Below the pieces are notes generated by a model. That model did not search any database. It was given only the letters and a program-made list of their open reading frames with translations, and was not told where the DNA came from. From NCBI GenBank assembly GCA_000283635.1, contig HE613569.1:1761501-1825500 (forward strand): a DNA stretch of 64,000 nt, given 5' to 3'. A program made the translations under genes and the position numbers. This document shows, in pieces, positions 9,070 to 15,449 of the stretch. The stretch's first letter is position 1, and every line of letters begins with the position of its first letter. The stretch comes from Streptococcus macedonicus ACA-DC 198 (GTDB lineage Bacteria > Bacillota > Bacilli > Lactobacillales > Streptococcaceae).

Positions 9070-9135
9070 GAATATTTCTCCTACATTTAAGTTGAAAGAG
9101 AGAAACTAAGCTTTTTTAACGATGCTAGAGTATAC

Positions 9136-9195
9136 TTAGTCGGCCTTCTTATAATCTGCATTTTTAGGATTATCATCATGTTGCATTTTAGTCAT
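9136..9195 (-). CDS. 19-residue peptide gene upstream of the glycosyltransferase
   Basis: ATG at 9195 gives MTKMQHDDNPKNADYKKAD. GGAGG lies 6 bases before the start, far better than background. It has no hydrophobic part and no Cys. Its ending YKKAD is reminiscent of the YKNGD endings encoded at 10748-11512. It is likely cotranscribed with the transferase gene. Such a short frame can occur by chance; the SD and the shared ending are the support. No family is recognised. Confidence 0.45.
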   Translation of the reverse strand: MTKMQHDDNPKNADYKKAD

Positions 9196-9323
9196 TATTA
9201 ACTATCCTCCATGATCGATCTAGTACGTACATCCACCTCTTACTTGAATGTGGGTTATTAATTTAAAAGATTCTATCAACTAGATATGGGTATATGTAAG
9301 CAATTATATTATAACACATATAG

Positions 9324-10131
9324 GGTTCTGTTGCAAAGTTCCCCATAACTCCTGATTTATTGTAAAATGTAAGAAAACGAGAGTGAGGGTAGACAGATGG
9401 ATCATTTCAAAGGGAAACAATTTCAAAAAGATGTGATTATTGTCGCTGTTGGTTACTACCTGCGTTACAATCTAAGCTATCGTGAAGTTCAAGAACTACT
9501 GTATGATCGTGGAATAAATGTTTGTCACACTACGATTTATCGCTGGGTGCAAGAGTACATCAAAGTCCTCTTTTATCTTTGGAAGAAGAAAAATAGACAA
9601 TCCTTCTATTCATGGAAAATGGACGAAACCTATATCAAAATTAAGGGACGTTGGCATTATCTTTATCGTGCAATTGATGCGGACGGCTTAACCTTAGATA
9701 TCTGGTTACGAAAGAAACGGGATACTCAAGCAGCCTATGCTTTCTTAAAACGACTTCATAAACAGTTTGGACAGCCTAGAGTCATCGTGACAGACAAAGC
9801 ACCTTCTCTTGGCTCCGCCTTTAGAAAGTTACAGAGTGTGGGTTTATATACTAAGACAGAGCACCGAACTGTGAAGTATCTTAACAATTTAATAGAACAA
9901 GACCATCGACCTATTAAACGACGAAATAAATTTTATCAAAGTCTCCGTACAGCCTCTTCCACGATAAAGGGCATGGAGACCATTCGAGGAATATACAAAA
10001 AGAACCGAAGAAATGGAACACTCTTCGGCTTTTCGGTCTCTACTGAAATCAAGGTATTAATGGGAATAACAGCCTAAGATATTTGGAGTTCAGAGAGGGC
10101 GCGTTTGATTTTCAAACTTCGCAACAGAACC
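9324..10131 (+). mobile_element. IS6-family element of the IS1216/ISS1 type (808 bp)
   Basis: The ends are GGTTCTGTTGCAAAGTT at 9324-9340 and, read inward, GGTTCTGTTGCGAAGTT at 10115-10131. This is the typical IS1216-type terminal repeat, and 808 bp is the usual size. The eight bases outside the two ends (ACATATAG and TATTCAAA) do not match. The right end abuts an integrase fragment in mid-gene. Confidence 0.92.
9397..10077 (+). CDS. IS6-family transposase
   Basis: The 226-residue product opens MDHFKGKQFQKDVIIVAVGYYLRYNLSYREVQELLYDRGI, the N-terminal helix-turn-helix region of IS6 transposases. The DDE residues sit in WKMDETYIKIKGRW, VIVTDKAPS and NLIEQDHRPIKRR. Full length and open, so probably active. 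IS6 elements move by replicative cointegration and commonly leave deletions beside a copy. Here they join the glycosyltransferase region to an integrase tail. Confidence 0.95.
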   Translation: MDHFKGKQFQKDVIIVAVGYYLRYNLSYREVQELLYDRGINVCHTTIYRWVQEYIKVLFYLWKKKNRQSFYSWKMDETYIKIKGRWHYLYRAIDADGLTLDIWLRKKRDTQAAYAFLKRLHKQFGQPRVIVTDKAPSLGSAFRKLQSVGLYTKTEHRTVKYLNNLIEQDHRPIKRRNKFYQSLRTASSTIKGMETIRGIYKKNRRNGTLFGFSVSTEIKVLMGITA

Positions 10132-10132
10132 T

Positions 10133-10258
10133 ATTCAAAGACGATTAGGTCATTCTGATGTCAAAACTACACTTAGCATTTATAGTCATTTATACCCAAA
10201 CGCTGATGCTGAATTGACAGATAAACTCAATCTCATATCAAGTGATTTTATCGACTAA
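10133..10258 (+). pseudogene. C-terminal fragment of a tyrosine integrase
   Basis: The 41 codons after the IS6 end read IQRRLGHSDVKTTLSIYSHL, then YPNADAELTDKLNLISSDFID and a stop. LGHSDVKTT and IYSHLYP hold the final His and the nucleophilic Tyr of phage and ICE integrases. The catalytic Arg region and all upstream parts are missing, cut off by the IS6 copy. It is a relic of an integrated element that once occupied this site. Which element cannot be told. Confidence 0.8.
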
Positions 10259-10304
10259 ATCTCTTTGGCTACCAAATTAGCTACTAAAAAAGGAAATACA
10301 CCTC

Positions 10305-10330
10305 AAAAGCCTCATTTTAAGGGCTTTTTT
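10305..10330 (+). terminator. Terminator after the integrase remnant
   Basis: AAAAGCCT pairs with AGGGCTTTT (one mismatch) and is followed by a T-run, 47 bases after the integrase stop. Confidence 0.65.
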
Positions 10331-10372
10331 CCATATTTTCCCACTATTTCTAAAGGGGGGGCATTAAGTGAG

Positions 10373-10558
10373 TTACCGTGAAAAATTCATAAGCTCTGAA
10401 CTTTTAGATACGGCGTTGGTAAATAGAGAACTAACATGATTAATCAGCACTCCAAAAATAAAAATACAGCGCATGAGGTCAACCTCATAAAGGTACCTCT
10501 TCTTTTTTTCGCTTCTGTTGGCAAAATGGCTGCTCCTTCTGTTAAATTTACTTGGCAA
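10373..10558 (-). pseudogene. N-terminal fragment of an acyltransferase-3 family membrane enzyme
   Basis: The minus frame contains KKRYLYEVDLMRCIFIFGVLINHVSSLFTNA, the typical first helix of O-acyltransferases that modify surface sugars (R..E.D..R...I...VLINH). About 15 residues later the homology ends at a stop near 10373, whereas the family is over 340 residues. No normal start is in frame. TTGCCAACAGAAGC near the SD AGAAGGAGC would be in frame only if the A7 run at about 10515 lost or gained a base. It is a stump, perhaps cut when the mobile element entered or left. Confidence 0.65.
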
Positions 10559-10653
10559 CCATTATCCATCTTAAAACTTAATGCTATCTTAAGCACGGCA
10601 AAAGAAAAAAACGCTTAAACTATTAATTCTCACAAATTTTCCGTTAAAAATAA

Positions 10654-10695
10654 GCTAAAAAAAACAAAAAATCTGGAACACCTAAGTGTTCCAGA
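10654..10695 (-). terminator. Strong terminator closing the micro-gene array
   Basis: TCTGGAACAC pairs perfectly with GTGTTCCAGA, and the minus strand then reads TTTTTTGTTTTTTTT. It lies 53 bases after the last peptide gene and defines the 3' end of that transcript. Confidence 0.9.
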
Positions 10696-10747
10696 CCCTT
10701 TTAAAAATATTGCGTATGTTGTACCAACATACCAATCTCATAAGGAG

Positions 10748-10804
10748 TTAGGCTGTTGGATTATTATCTCCATTTTTATAGCGACTTAAATTCATTTTCA
10801 GCAT
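10748..10804 (-). CDS. RYKNGD micro-gene, unit 7 of the array (18 residues)
   Basis: Peptide MLKMNLSRYKNGDNNPTA. GGAGGT lies 7 bases before the ATG. The core SRYKNGD matches the other units, but this unit carries five extra residues after the usual C-terminal Asp. It is the promoter-distal unit, 53 bases before the array terminator. Core codons AGT-CGC-TAT-AAA-AAT-GGA-GAT differ from those of the sister units mostly at synonymous positions. No family is recognised. Confidence 0.65.
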   Translation of the reverse strand: MLKMNLSRYKNGDNNPTA

Positions 10805-10863
10805 TGTACATACCTCCACGACTTTTTTTATCACTACTTTTTACATTGGTTTCACTCCTTTAG

Positions 10864-10917
10864 CTATTTTCTGCAACTAGCTAAAGTATCACAATTTTTA
10901 TATCTTGCTACGTTCAT
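10864..10917 (-). CDS. RYKNCD micro-gene, unit 6 of the array (17 residues)
   Basis: Peptide MNVARYKNCDTLASCRK with GGAGGT seven bases before the ATG. The core Gly is Cys here, and the stop normally found after Asp is absent. Translation runs on into a linker that is duplicated after unit 3. The unit may be drifting or may be a specialised form with two Cys. Arg is encoded AGA, unlike the CGN of its sisters. Confidence 0.55.
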   Translation of the reverse strand: MNVARYKNCDTLASCRK

Positions 10918-10968
10918 AAGATACCTCCATTAATCTGAAAATACTCACATAACAACGATAATAATCAC

Positions 10969-11076
10969 CTAATTTTTAATTTGTTTTTCTGTTTTTTGAT
11001 TGATACAGCGATTGACTCGTCGCCATATCTGTTTAGAGTATCCATTTTTGTAACGGCCTACATTGATTGCTTTCAT
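10969..11076 (-). CDS. RYKNG micro-gene, unit 5 of the array, extended to 35 residues
   Basis: The peptide starts MKAINVGRYKNGYSKQIWRR. The first 12 residues match the array consensus, but the terminal Asp is Tyr (TAC) and translation continues for 23 basic residues ending KQIKN. Only a weak GAAAG precedes the ATG. The continuation contains IWRRVNRCINQKTEK. It may be a decayed unit whose stop was lost. A real longer form cannot be excluded. Confidence 0.45.
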   Translation of the reverse strand: MKAINVGRYKNGYSKQIWRRVNRCINQKTEKQIKN

Positions 11077-11126
11077 ATCTATCACAACTTTCTTTAAAAG
11101 CTTTTTTAAACATGGAAGCAATATGA

Positions 11127-11233
11127 TTAGAAGCCCTTTCGATTACTACTGTTACTAGCAACAAGATCAACCGGTAATATTTCTTGCACTAGCCATTTCT
11201 AACCGTTTACTTCCAATAATATTTTCTCACCTA
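11127..11233 (-). pseudogene. Decayed small open frame inside the array (unit 4 position)
   Basis: An AAAGGAG sequence at 11245-11254 is followed by a frame that reads EKILLEVNG, a TAG at 11199-11201, then KWLVQEILPVDLVASNSSNR-KGF and a TAA. There is no ATG in frame. The residues look coding rather than random, so this may be a broken small protein or precursor. It lies between units 3 and 5 where one RYKNGD unit would be expected. No family is recognised. Confidence 0.3.
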
Positions 11234-11277
11234 AAATGTGACATCACTCCTTTATCGCTATTTTCTGCAACAAGTCG

Positions 11278-11319
11278 TTAGTCTCCATTTTTGTAACGAC
11301 CTACATTAAACATCAACAT
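11278..11319 (-). CDS. RYKNGD micro-gene, unit 3 of the array (13 residues)
   Basis: Peptide MLMFNVGRYKNGD. GGAGG lies nine bases before the ATG. It has the canonical length: six to seven variable N-terminal residues, then GRYKNGD and the stop TAA. Core codons are GGT-CGT-TAC-AAA-AAT-GGA-GAC. The stretch after it, holding TTGCAGAAAATAGC and AAGGAG, recurs after unit 6, which shows that units arose by duplication. Confidence 0.7.
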   Translation of the reverse strand: MLMFNVGRYKNGD

Positions 11320-11378
11320 AAGGGGTTCCTCCGATGTACTTTGTTACAAGTTTTGGTTTTCAAGGCTAAACAAGATGC

Positions 11379-11420
11379 TTAATCACCATCTTTATAGCGT
11401 CCTAAGTTAAAAGCTAACAT
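11379..11420 (-). CDS. RYKDGD micro-gene, unit 2 of the array (13 residues)
   Basis: Peptide MLAFNLGRYKDGD. GGAGGT lies seven bases before the ATG. It has canonical length with one Asn-to-Asp change in the core. The core codons GGA-CGC-TAT-AAA-GAT-GGT-GAT share few third positions with unit 3, so the peptide rather than the DNA is conserved. Confidence 0.7.
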   Translation of the reverse strand: MLAFNLGRYKDGD

Positions 11421-11470
11421 AAGCGCCACCTCCGTAAAGTCAACTGTGCCTACTCACTCCGACTAGGAGA

Positions 11471-11512
11471 CTAATCACCATTTTTGTACCGGGCGACATG
11501 TGGTTTCATCAT
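11471..11512 (-). CDS. RYKNGD micro-gene, unit 1 of the array (13 residues)
   Basis: Peptide MMKPHVARYKNGD (or starting at the second Met). AAGGAGGT lies 10 bases before the first ATG and is the strongest SD in the array. It is the first gene after the promoter at 11566-11594. Core codons are GCC-CGG-TAC-AAA-AAT-GGT-GAT, stop TAG. Confidence 0.7.
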   Translation of the reverse strand: MMKPHVARYKNGD

Positions 11513-11565
11513 AAGAACTGTTACCTCCTTACTTCGTTACTTTTGTCATCCTTCTTTACACTTTT

Positions 11566-11594
11566 ATTATAGTGTAACCGCTTACTTTTGTCAA
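11566..11594 (-). promoter_or_regulatory. Near-consensus promoter of the micro-gene array
   Basis: On the minus strand TTGACA (11589-11594), a 17-base spacer and TATAAT (11566-11571). Both hexamers and the spacing are perfect. It points to strong, probably constitutive or operator-controlled transcription of the array. A leader of roughly 45 bases precedes unit 1. Confidence 0.92.
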
Positions 11595-11689
11595 TACCTA
11601 AATACTCATTTTTCTAAAAAATAGTCAAAAATCTCATTTTTGATGAAATAAAATAATAAGCGTTTTTGTTATTCAAAGAAATCATTCTT

Positions 11690-11698
11690 TGCTAAAAT
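11690..11698 (+). promoter_or_regulatory. mutY promoter: extended -10 six bases before the ATG
   Basis: TGC-TAAAAT is followed by AGAGAT and then the ATG. Transcription would start at or next to the A of ATG, giving a leaderless mRNA; no SD is present. Confidence 0.55.
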
Positions 11699-11704
11699 AG
11701 AGAT

Positions 11705-12859
11705 ATGATTAATTTTACTGATTATGGCATTGAGATGTGGGATGATGAGAAAATTGCTTCTTTTCGTCGCACGCTGCTTGCTTGGTATGACAATGAAAAG
11801 CGAGATTTGCCTTGGCGCAGAACCAAAAATCCTTATCACATTTGGGTGTCTGAAATCATGTTGCAACAAACACAAGTTGTTACTGTTATTCCCTACTATG
11901 AACGCTTTTTAGCTTGGTTTCCAACCGTTGACGATCTCGCCAAAGCTCCTGAAGAAAAATTACTTAAAGCGTGGGAAGGCTTAGGTTATTATTCACGCGT
12001 GCGCAATATGCAAAAAGCTGCGCAAGAAATCATGGACGATTTTAATGGCGAATTTCCTAGCACTTATGATGATATTCTCTCCTTAAAAGGAATTGGACCT
12101 TATACAGCTGGTGCGATTGCAAGCATTGCTTTTGACCTTCCCGAGCCAGCTGTGGACGGCAATGTCATGCGTGTTATGGCAAGGCTTTTTGAGGTCAATT
12201 ATGATATTAGTGACCCTAAAAATCGCAAAATCTTTCAAGCTATTATGGAAGTTCTCATTGACCCTGAACGCCCTGGGGATTTCAATCAAGCACTTATGGA
12301 TTTGGGCACAGATATTGACTCTGCTAAAAATCCTCGCCCAGATGAATCACCAATTCGCTTTTTCAGCGCAGCTTATTTACACGGCACTTATGACAAATAC
12401 CCTATCAAATTGCCAAAGAAAAAGCCAAAACCGTTGCAAATTCAAGCTTTTGTCATTCGCAACAGCAAAGGTGATTTCTTATTAGAAAAGAATACAGACG
12501 GGCGATTGCTTGGTGGTTTTTGGTCATTTCCAATCATGGAAACTGATTTTATTGGGCAACAACTTGATTTATTTGAGACAAATAATGCCAAAAACACTCT
12601 CAAAACAACGTCGCAAAAAACGTTATTTAAGGAAGAATATAAACTAAACCCAACTTGGACAAATCAAACCTTCAATCACGTCAAGCATACCTTTAGCCAC
12701 CAAAAATGGACAATCGAACTCATCGAAGGCTCAGTCAACTCAAATGAGTTTACCAAAGATAGGGAACTCCGCTGGGTCGCACAAGACCAACTTTCGACCT
12801 ACCCCATGGCAACCCCACAAAAGAAAATGTTAAAAGAGTATCTGAAAATGGAGGGATAA
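11705..12859 (+). CDS. mutY: A/G-specific adenine glycosylase without the iron-sulfur cluster
   Basis: MutY removes adenine mispaired with 8-oxoguanine. The 384 residues hold the HhH-GPD core (LKGIGPYTAGAIASIAF, residues 127-143), catalytic Glu50 (WVSEIMLQQ) and Asp151 (PAVDGNVMR), and a C-terminal NUDIX-like domain for 8-oxoG recognition. The usual four-Cys 4Fe-4S loop is absent: after LMDLGTDID comes SAKNPRPDESPIRFFSAAY without any Cys. Clusterless MutY proteins are known in some anaerobes and lactic acid bacteria. The start at 11705 is supported by the adjacent -10. It diverges from the peptide array. Confidence 0.95.
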   Translation: MINFTDYGIEMWDDEKIASFRRTLLAWYDNEKRDLPWRRTKNPYHIWVSEIMLQQTQVVTVIPYYERFLAWFPTVDDLAKAPEEKLLKAWEGLGYYSRVRNMQKAAQEIMDDFNGEFPSTYDDILSLKGIGPYTAGAIASIAFDLPEPAVDGNVMRVMARLFEVNYDISDPKNRKIFQAIMEVLIDPERPGDFNQALMDLGTDIDSAKNPRPDESPIRFFSAAYLHGTYDKYPIKLPKKKPKPLQIQAFVIRNSKGDFLLEKNTDGRLLGGFWSFPIMETDFIGQQLDLFETNNAKNTLKTTSQKTLFKEEYKLNPTWTNQTFNHVKHTFSHQKWTIELIEGSVNSNEFTKDRELRWVAQDQLSTYPMATPQKKMLKEYLKMEG

Positions 12860-12860
12860 A

Positions 12861-13330
12861 ATGATCACGGGTTCATGTCTCTGTCACACTGTCACTTACC
12901 AAGCCCAAAAACTGTTAGGACCTATCGTGTTTTGTCACTGTTCGTAGCGTCGTAGCTGATTAGATTCTCTTCGTCCTTTGGACTGTGACAATCCTAATCA
13001 TCCTGACGGGAGTACGTCAACGAAATCATAGATTTCTGAATTACCACCTGTCGAAAAGCTTCTTCTTCGGCTTTTTCGGTTAATCCTTTGGTCAACGTTG
13101 AAGATTTTCAAATCTTATCTGGTGCAGATGAGATTGTGACTTATGAATCCTCTAAAGGAAAATACCGCTATTATTGTAAGAATTGTCACAGCCAAATTTA
13201 CCACATCAAAGATGATATGCCAGATAAACTTACTTTAAAACTGGGAACAATTGACCATTGCGAACAAGACTTGACCTTACTCGAACTCAAGCACATTCAC
13301 AACAGCCAGAAATTCCCATGGCTTGAATGA
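12861..13330 (+). pseudogene. GFA/CENP-V-type zinc protein interrupted by a small insertion
   Basis: The ATG at 12861 (SD GGAGGG inside the mutY end) reads MITGSCLCHTVTYQAQKLLGPIVFCHCS, the start of a glutathione-dependent formaldehyde-activating (GFA) fold with its Cys ligands, to about 12944. A foreign stretch of about 104 bases with stops follows. From 13049 the gene resumes as CRKASSSAFSVNPLVNVEDFQ and continues with YYCKNCHSQIYHIKDDMPDK to a TGA at 13330. Removing the insert restores HCS-(F)-CRK almost exactly. It is translationally linked to mutY. Confidence 0.8.
12945..13048. repeat. About 104-bp insertion, probable small dispersed element
   Basis: The segment between the two halves of the GFA gene has no coding sense. 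It starts TAGCGTCGTAGCTGATTAG and contains ATCCTGACGGGAGTACGTC. It is short and precisely placed in a gene, which fits a miniature mobile repeat. I see no clear terminal inverted repeat; TGTTCG/TGTCG flanks hint at a target duplication. Element type is inferred. Confidence 0.5.
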
Positions 13331-13337
13331 TTGAAAT

Positions 13338-13373
13338 AAAATAAGGACTGGAATAAACCAATCCTTATTTTTA
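13338..13373. terminator. Bidirectional terminator between convergent remnants
   Basis: AATAAGGAcTGG pairs with CCAaTCCTTATT and has A- and T-rich flanks on both sides. Confidence 0.8.
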
Positions 13374-13374
13374 T

Positions 13375-14582
13375 TTAAGCTTTTTGGCTAATTTTCCCGT
13401 ATAGGAAATTGAGCAAGAGCCCTGCAAGTGCTAATATGATAGCAATGTAGAATGCAATTGAGAAGCTTCCATTATTTGCTACTGCTATATTTGAAGCGAT
13501 ACTTGGTGCAAAATAAGCTGCTACTGAATATCCTGTAAACACGATACCATAGTTTACACCTTGATTGGCGGGACCATAATTTTCCATAACAATTGACGGA
13601 AAAACTCCCATGACACCACCAAAACAAATGCCAAGCCCAATAATACCAACAGCAAAACCAGCTTATCCTGGAACAAATGCCAGAACCGCTAGCGCTAAGG
13701 TAATAACGGTGAAAATAATATAGAGGGTGTTTGAACGCCCAATCCTATCTGAAACAAGTTCCCCAGATAAAACGTCCACTCGAATTAGCAATTGAATAGA
13801 GTGATACGTAAAGAGCGGCGACCGTTGCCGAAAGCCCAAACATTGACGTGCCAATCGTACGAGCATTTGAAGCAATCATAAGTCCTGAAAAAGCTCCGAC
13901 AAAAAACATCGCAATAACAACATAAAAAACTGGTGTCTTTAGAATGTCAATCCATGTTTTGTTGACCACATTTTGTGCTGACGAAGTCGGTGGATTCCAA
14001 CCGTCAGGCTTATATCCTGCAGGTGCTTTTTGGACAACGACACTTGCCACAAGAACGATGACAATATAAGCTAGACCAATTGTCCGAAAGGCGTGCTGAG
14101 CATCATGAGATAAAATCAAACTATTAGCAATCGGTGAAGCAAAAACAGCCGCTAAACCCATACCGCCTGTTATTATCCCAGAAGCTAGGCCACGCTTATC
14201 TGGGAACAGTCGTAAGGTATTGGACAAGCAACCAGAATAAGCAAAACCTTGACCGAGCCCTGCAATCAAACCGTAGTTAATATACAACTGCGCTAAACTA
14301 GTTGCCGTACCCGTGAGATAAAAACCACTAGTAAAAAGAATTGCACCAATCGCAATTGACCACTTCACCCATCCTTTATCCGCAAAATATCCGCCTAAAA
14401 TCATCGGAATCGGACCAATGGCTGAATTAATGGAAAAAAACTAACATGATTTGGGGCATTATCTAGCCTGTCTATTCACTCAAAGGCTGCGCAAAAGTTG
14501 AAAAAGCATAAACTGCACCTGTGCATAGTAAGATAGCAGTTGAGGCTGCCAGCACTAGCCAGCGATTTATTTTTTTATCCAT
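13375..14582 (-). pseudogene. MFS carrier of the oxalate:formate antiporter (OFA) type, broken
   Basis: The start MDKKINRWLVLAASTAILLCTGAVYAFSTF at 14582 is followed by TAG codons at 14472-14474 and 14463-14465. Homologous sequence continues as MILGGYFADKGWVKWSIAIGAILFTSGFYLTG and so on to about 13745, shifts frame near ...SSGRFIWGTC, and shifts or stops again near 13660. It ends YGKISQKA at 13375. Joined, it gives a 12-helix carrier of about 400 residues. Several independent lesions mean the gene is dead. Its neighbour is the flavocytochrome region, and it may have carried an organic acid for it; that link is inference. Confidence 0.85.
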
Positions 14583-14648
14583 AAGAGACCTCCTTTTGGA
14601 TTACATTTGCCTTATTTTGACAAAGATAATAACAAAATCGCCTTAAAA

Positions 14649-14662
14649 TATCAACGCTTACA
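14649..14662. promoter_or_regulatory. Weak cre-like site
   Basis: TATCAACGCTTACA matches the CcpA consensus TGWAANCGNTNWCA at all but two defined positions. It lies between the MFS remnant and the flavin reductase genes. Confidence 0.35.
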
Positions 14663-14744
14663 TTGTAAAAAACAATACTAAAATACTAAAAAATCAGAAA
14701 ATTGTATTATAGCATTGAAAACTGATACTATCGTAGTCTGTCTA

Positions 14745-14758
14745 TAAAAACGTTTACA
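14745..14758. promoter_or_regulatory. cre-like CcpA site upstream of the flavin genes
   Basis: TAAAAACGTTTACA matches TGWAANCGNTNWCA except at position 2. It lies 59 bases before the first flavin reductase ATG, in a good place for carbon-catabolite control. Confidence 0.55.
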
Positions 14759-14816
14759 TTTTATTTAAAAAAGGAGTATGATATAGTTAATTATTTGTGT
14801 AAAAGAGGTAAACTAT

Positions 14817-15436
14817 ATGAAATTAGTTGCTATCGTTGGAACGAATTCAGATCGTTCTACCAACCGAAAATTATTAAAATTTATGGCGAAGCATTTTTCT
14901 GATTCAGCTGATATTGAAATCCTTGAAATCAAGAATTTGCCAGCTTTCAACGAACCAGAGGATAAGATGGCTCCCGCTCCTGTCGCTGATTTTTCTCAAA
15001 AAATCGCTAGCGCAGATGGTGTCATTATCGCAACTCCAGAATATGACCATACGATTCCTGCACCACTTGCTTCTGCTCTTGAATGGATTGCCTACACTAG
15101 CCGTGTGCTTATCAATAAACCAATCATGATTGTTGGGGCTTCTCTTGGTGCTCTCGGTACTTCACGCGCACAAGCTCATCTCCGTCAAATCCTTGATGCC
15201 CCTGAATTAAAAGCACGCATCATGCCAGGAACAGAATTTTTCCTCGGACATTCTGAACAAGTTTCGGACATTCTGAACAAGTTTTAGATAATGATTTTAA
15301 TCTCAATAACCCTGAAAAAGTCGCCGAACTTGAAGATAATTTCAAAGAATTCCAATCATTTGTTGAGATTAGTAATCAAATCGCTAGCCAAGCAGACACA
15401 GACCGCAAAAGAGCATTTGCTTGGGAAGCCAAATAG
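14817..15436 (+). pseudogene. NAD(P)H-dependent FMN reductase, frameshifted by a 20-bp tandem duplication
   Basis: The flavodoxin-like reductase begins [27 protein letters not shown] and contains ATPEYDHTIPAPLASALEW. CGGACATTCTGAACAAGTTT occurs twice in tandem (15245-15264 and 15265-15284). Taking one copy out restores EQVLDNDFNLNNPEKVAELE and so on to ...RAFAWEAK and TAG at 15436, about 199 residues. As it stands the frame stops after 156 residues. Its sequence closely parallels the first 180 residues of the next gene, so the two are paralogues. SD is GAGGT. Confidence 0.85.
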
Positions 15437-15449
15437 GAGGTAACAAGTT

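Noticed and set aside
10748..11512. Reading the RYKNGD peptides as pediocin-like (YGNGV) bacteriocins or as microcin C precursors.
   Set aside because: There is no double-Gly leader, no Cys pair and no YGNGV; the peptides end in Asp rather than the Asn needed for microcin C, and no MccB-like gene is present.
10748..11594. Treating the array as a CRISPR or simple DNA repeat.
   Set aside because: Spacing is irregular (92-243 bases), the repeats are not identical as DNA, and each unit has its own SD and start codon.
13088..13330. Separate 80-residue protein starting at 13088.
   Set aside because: It is the second half of the interrupted GFA gene; coding sense extends upstream of that start to 13049.
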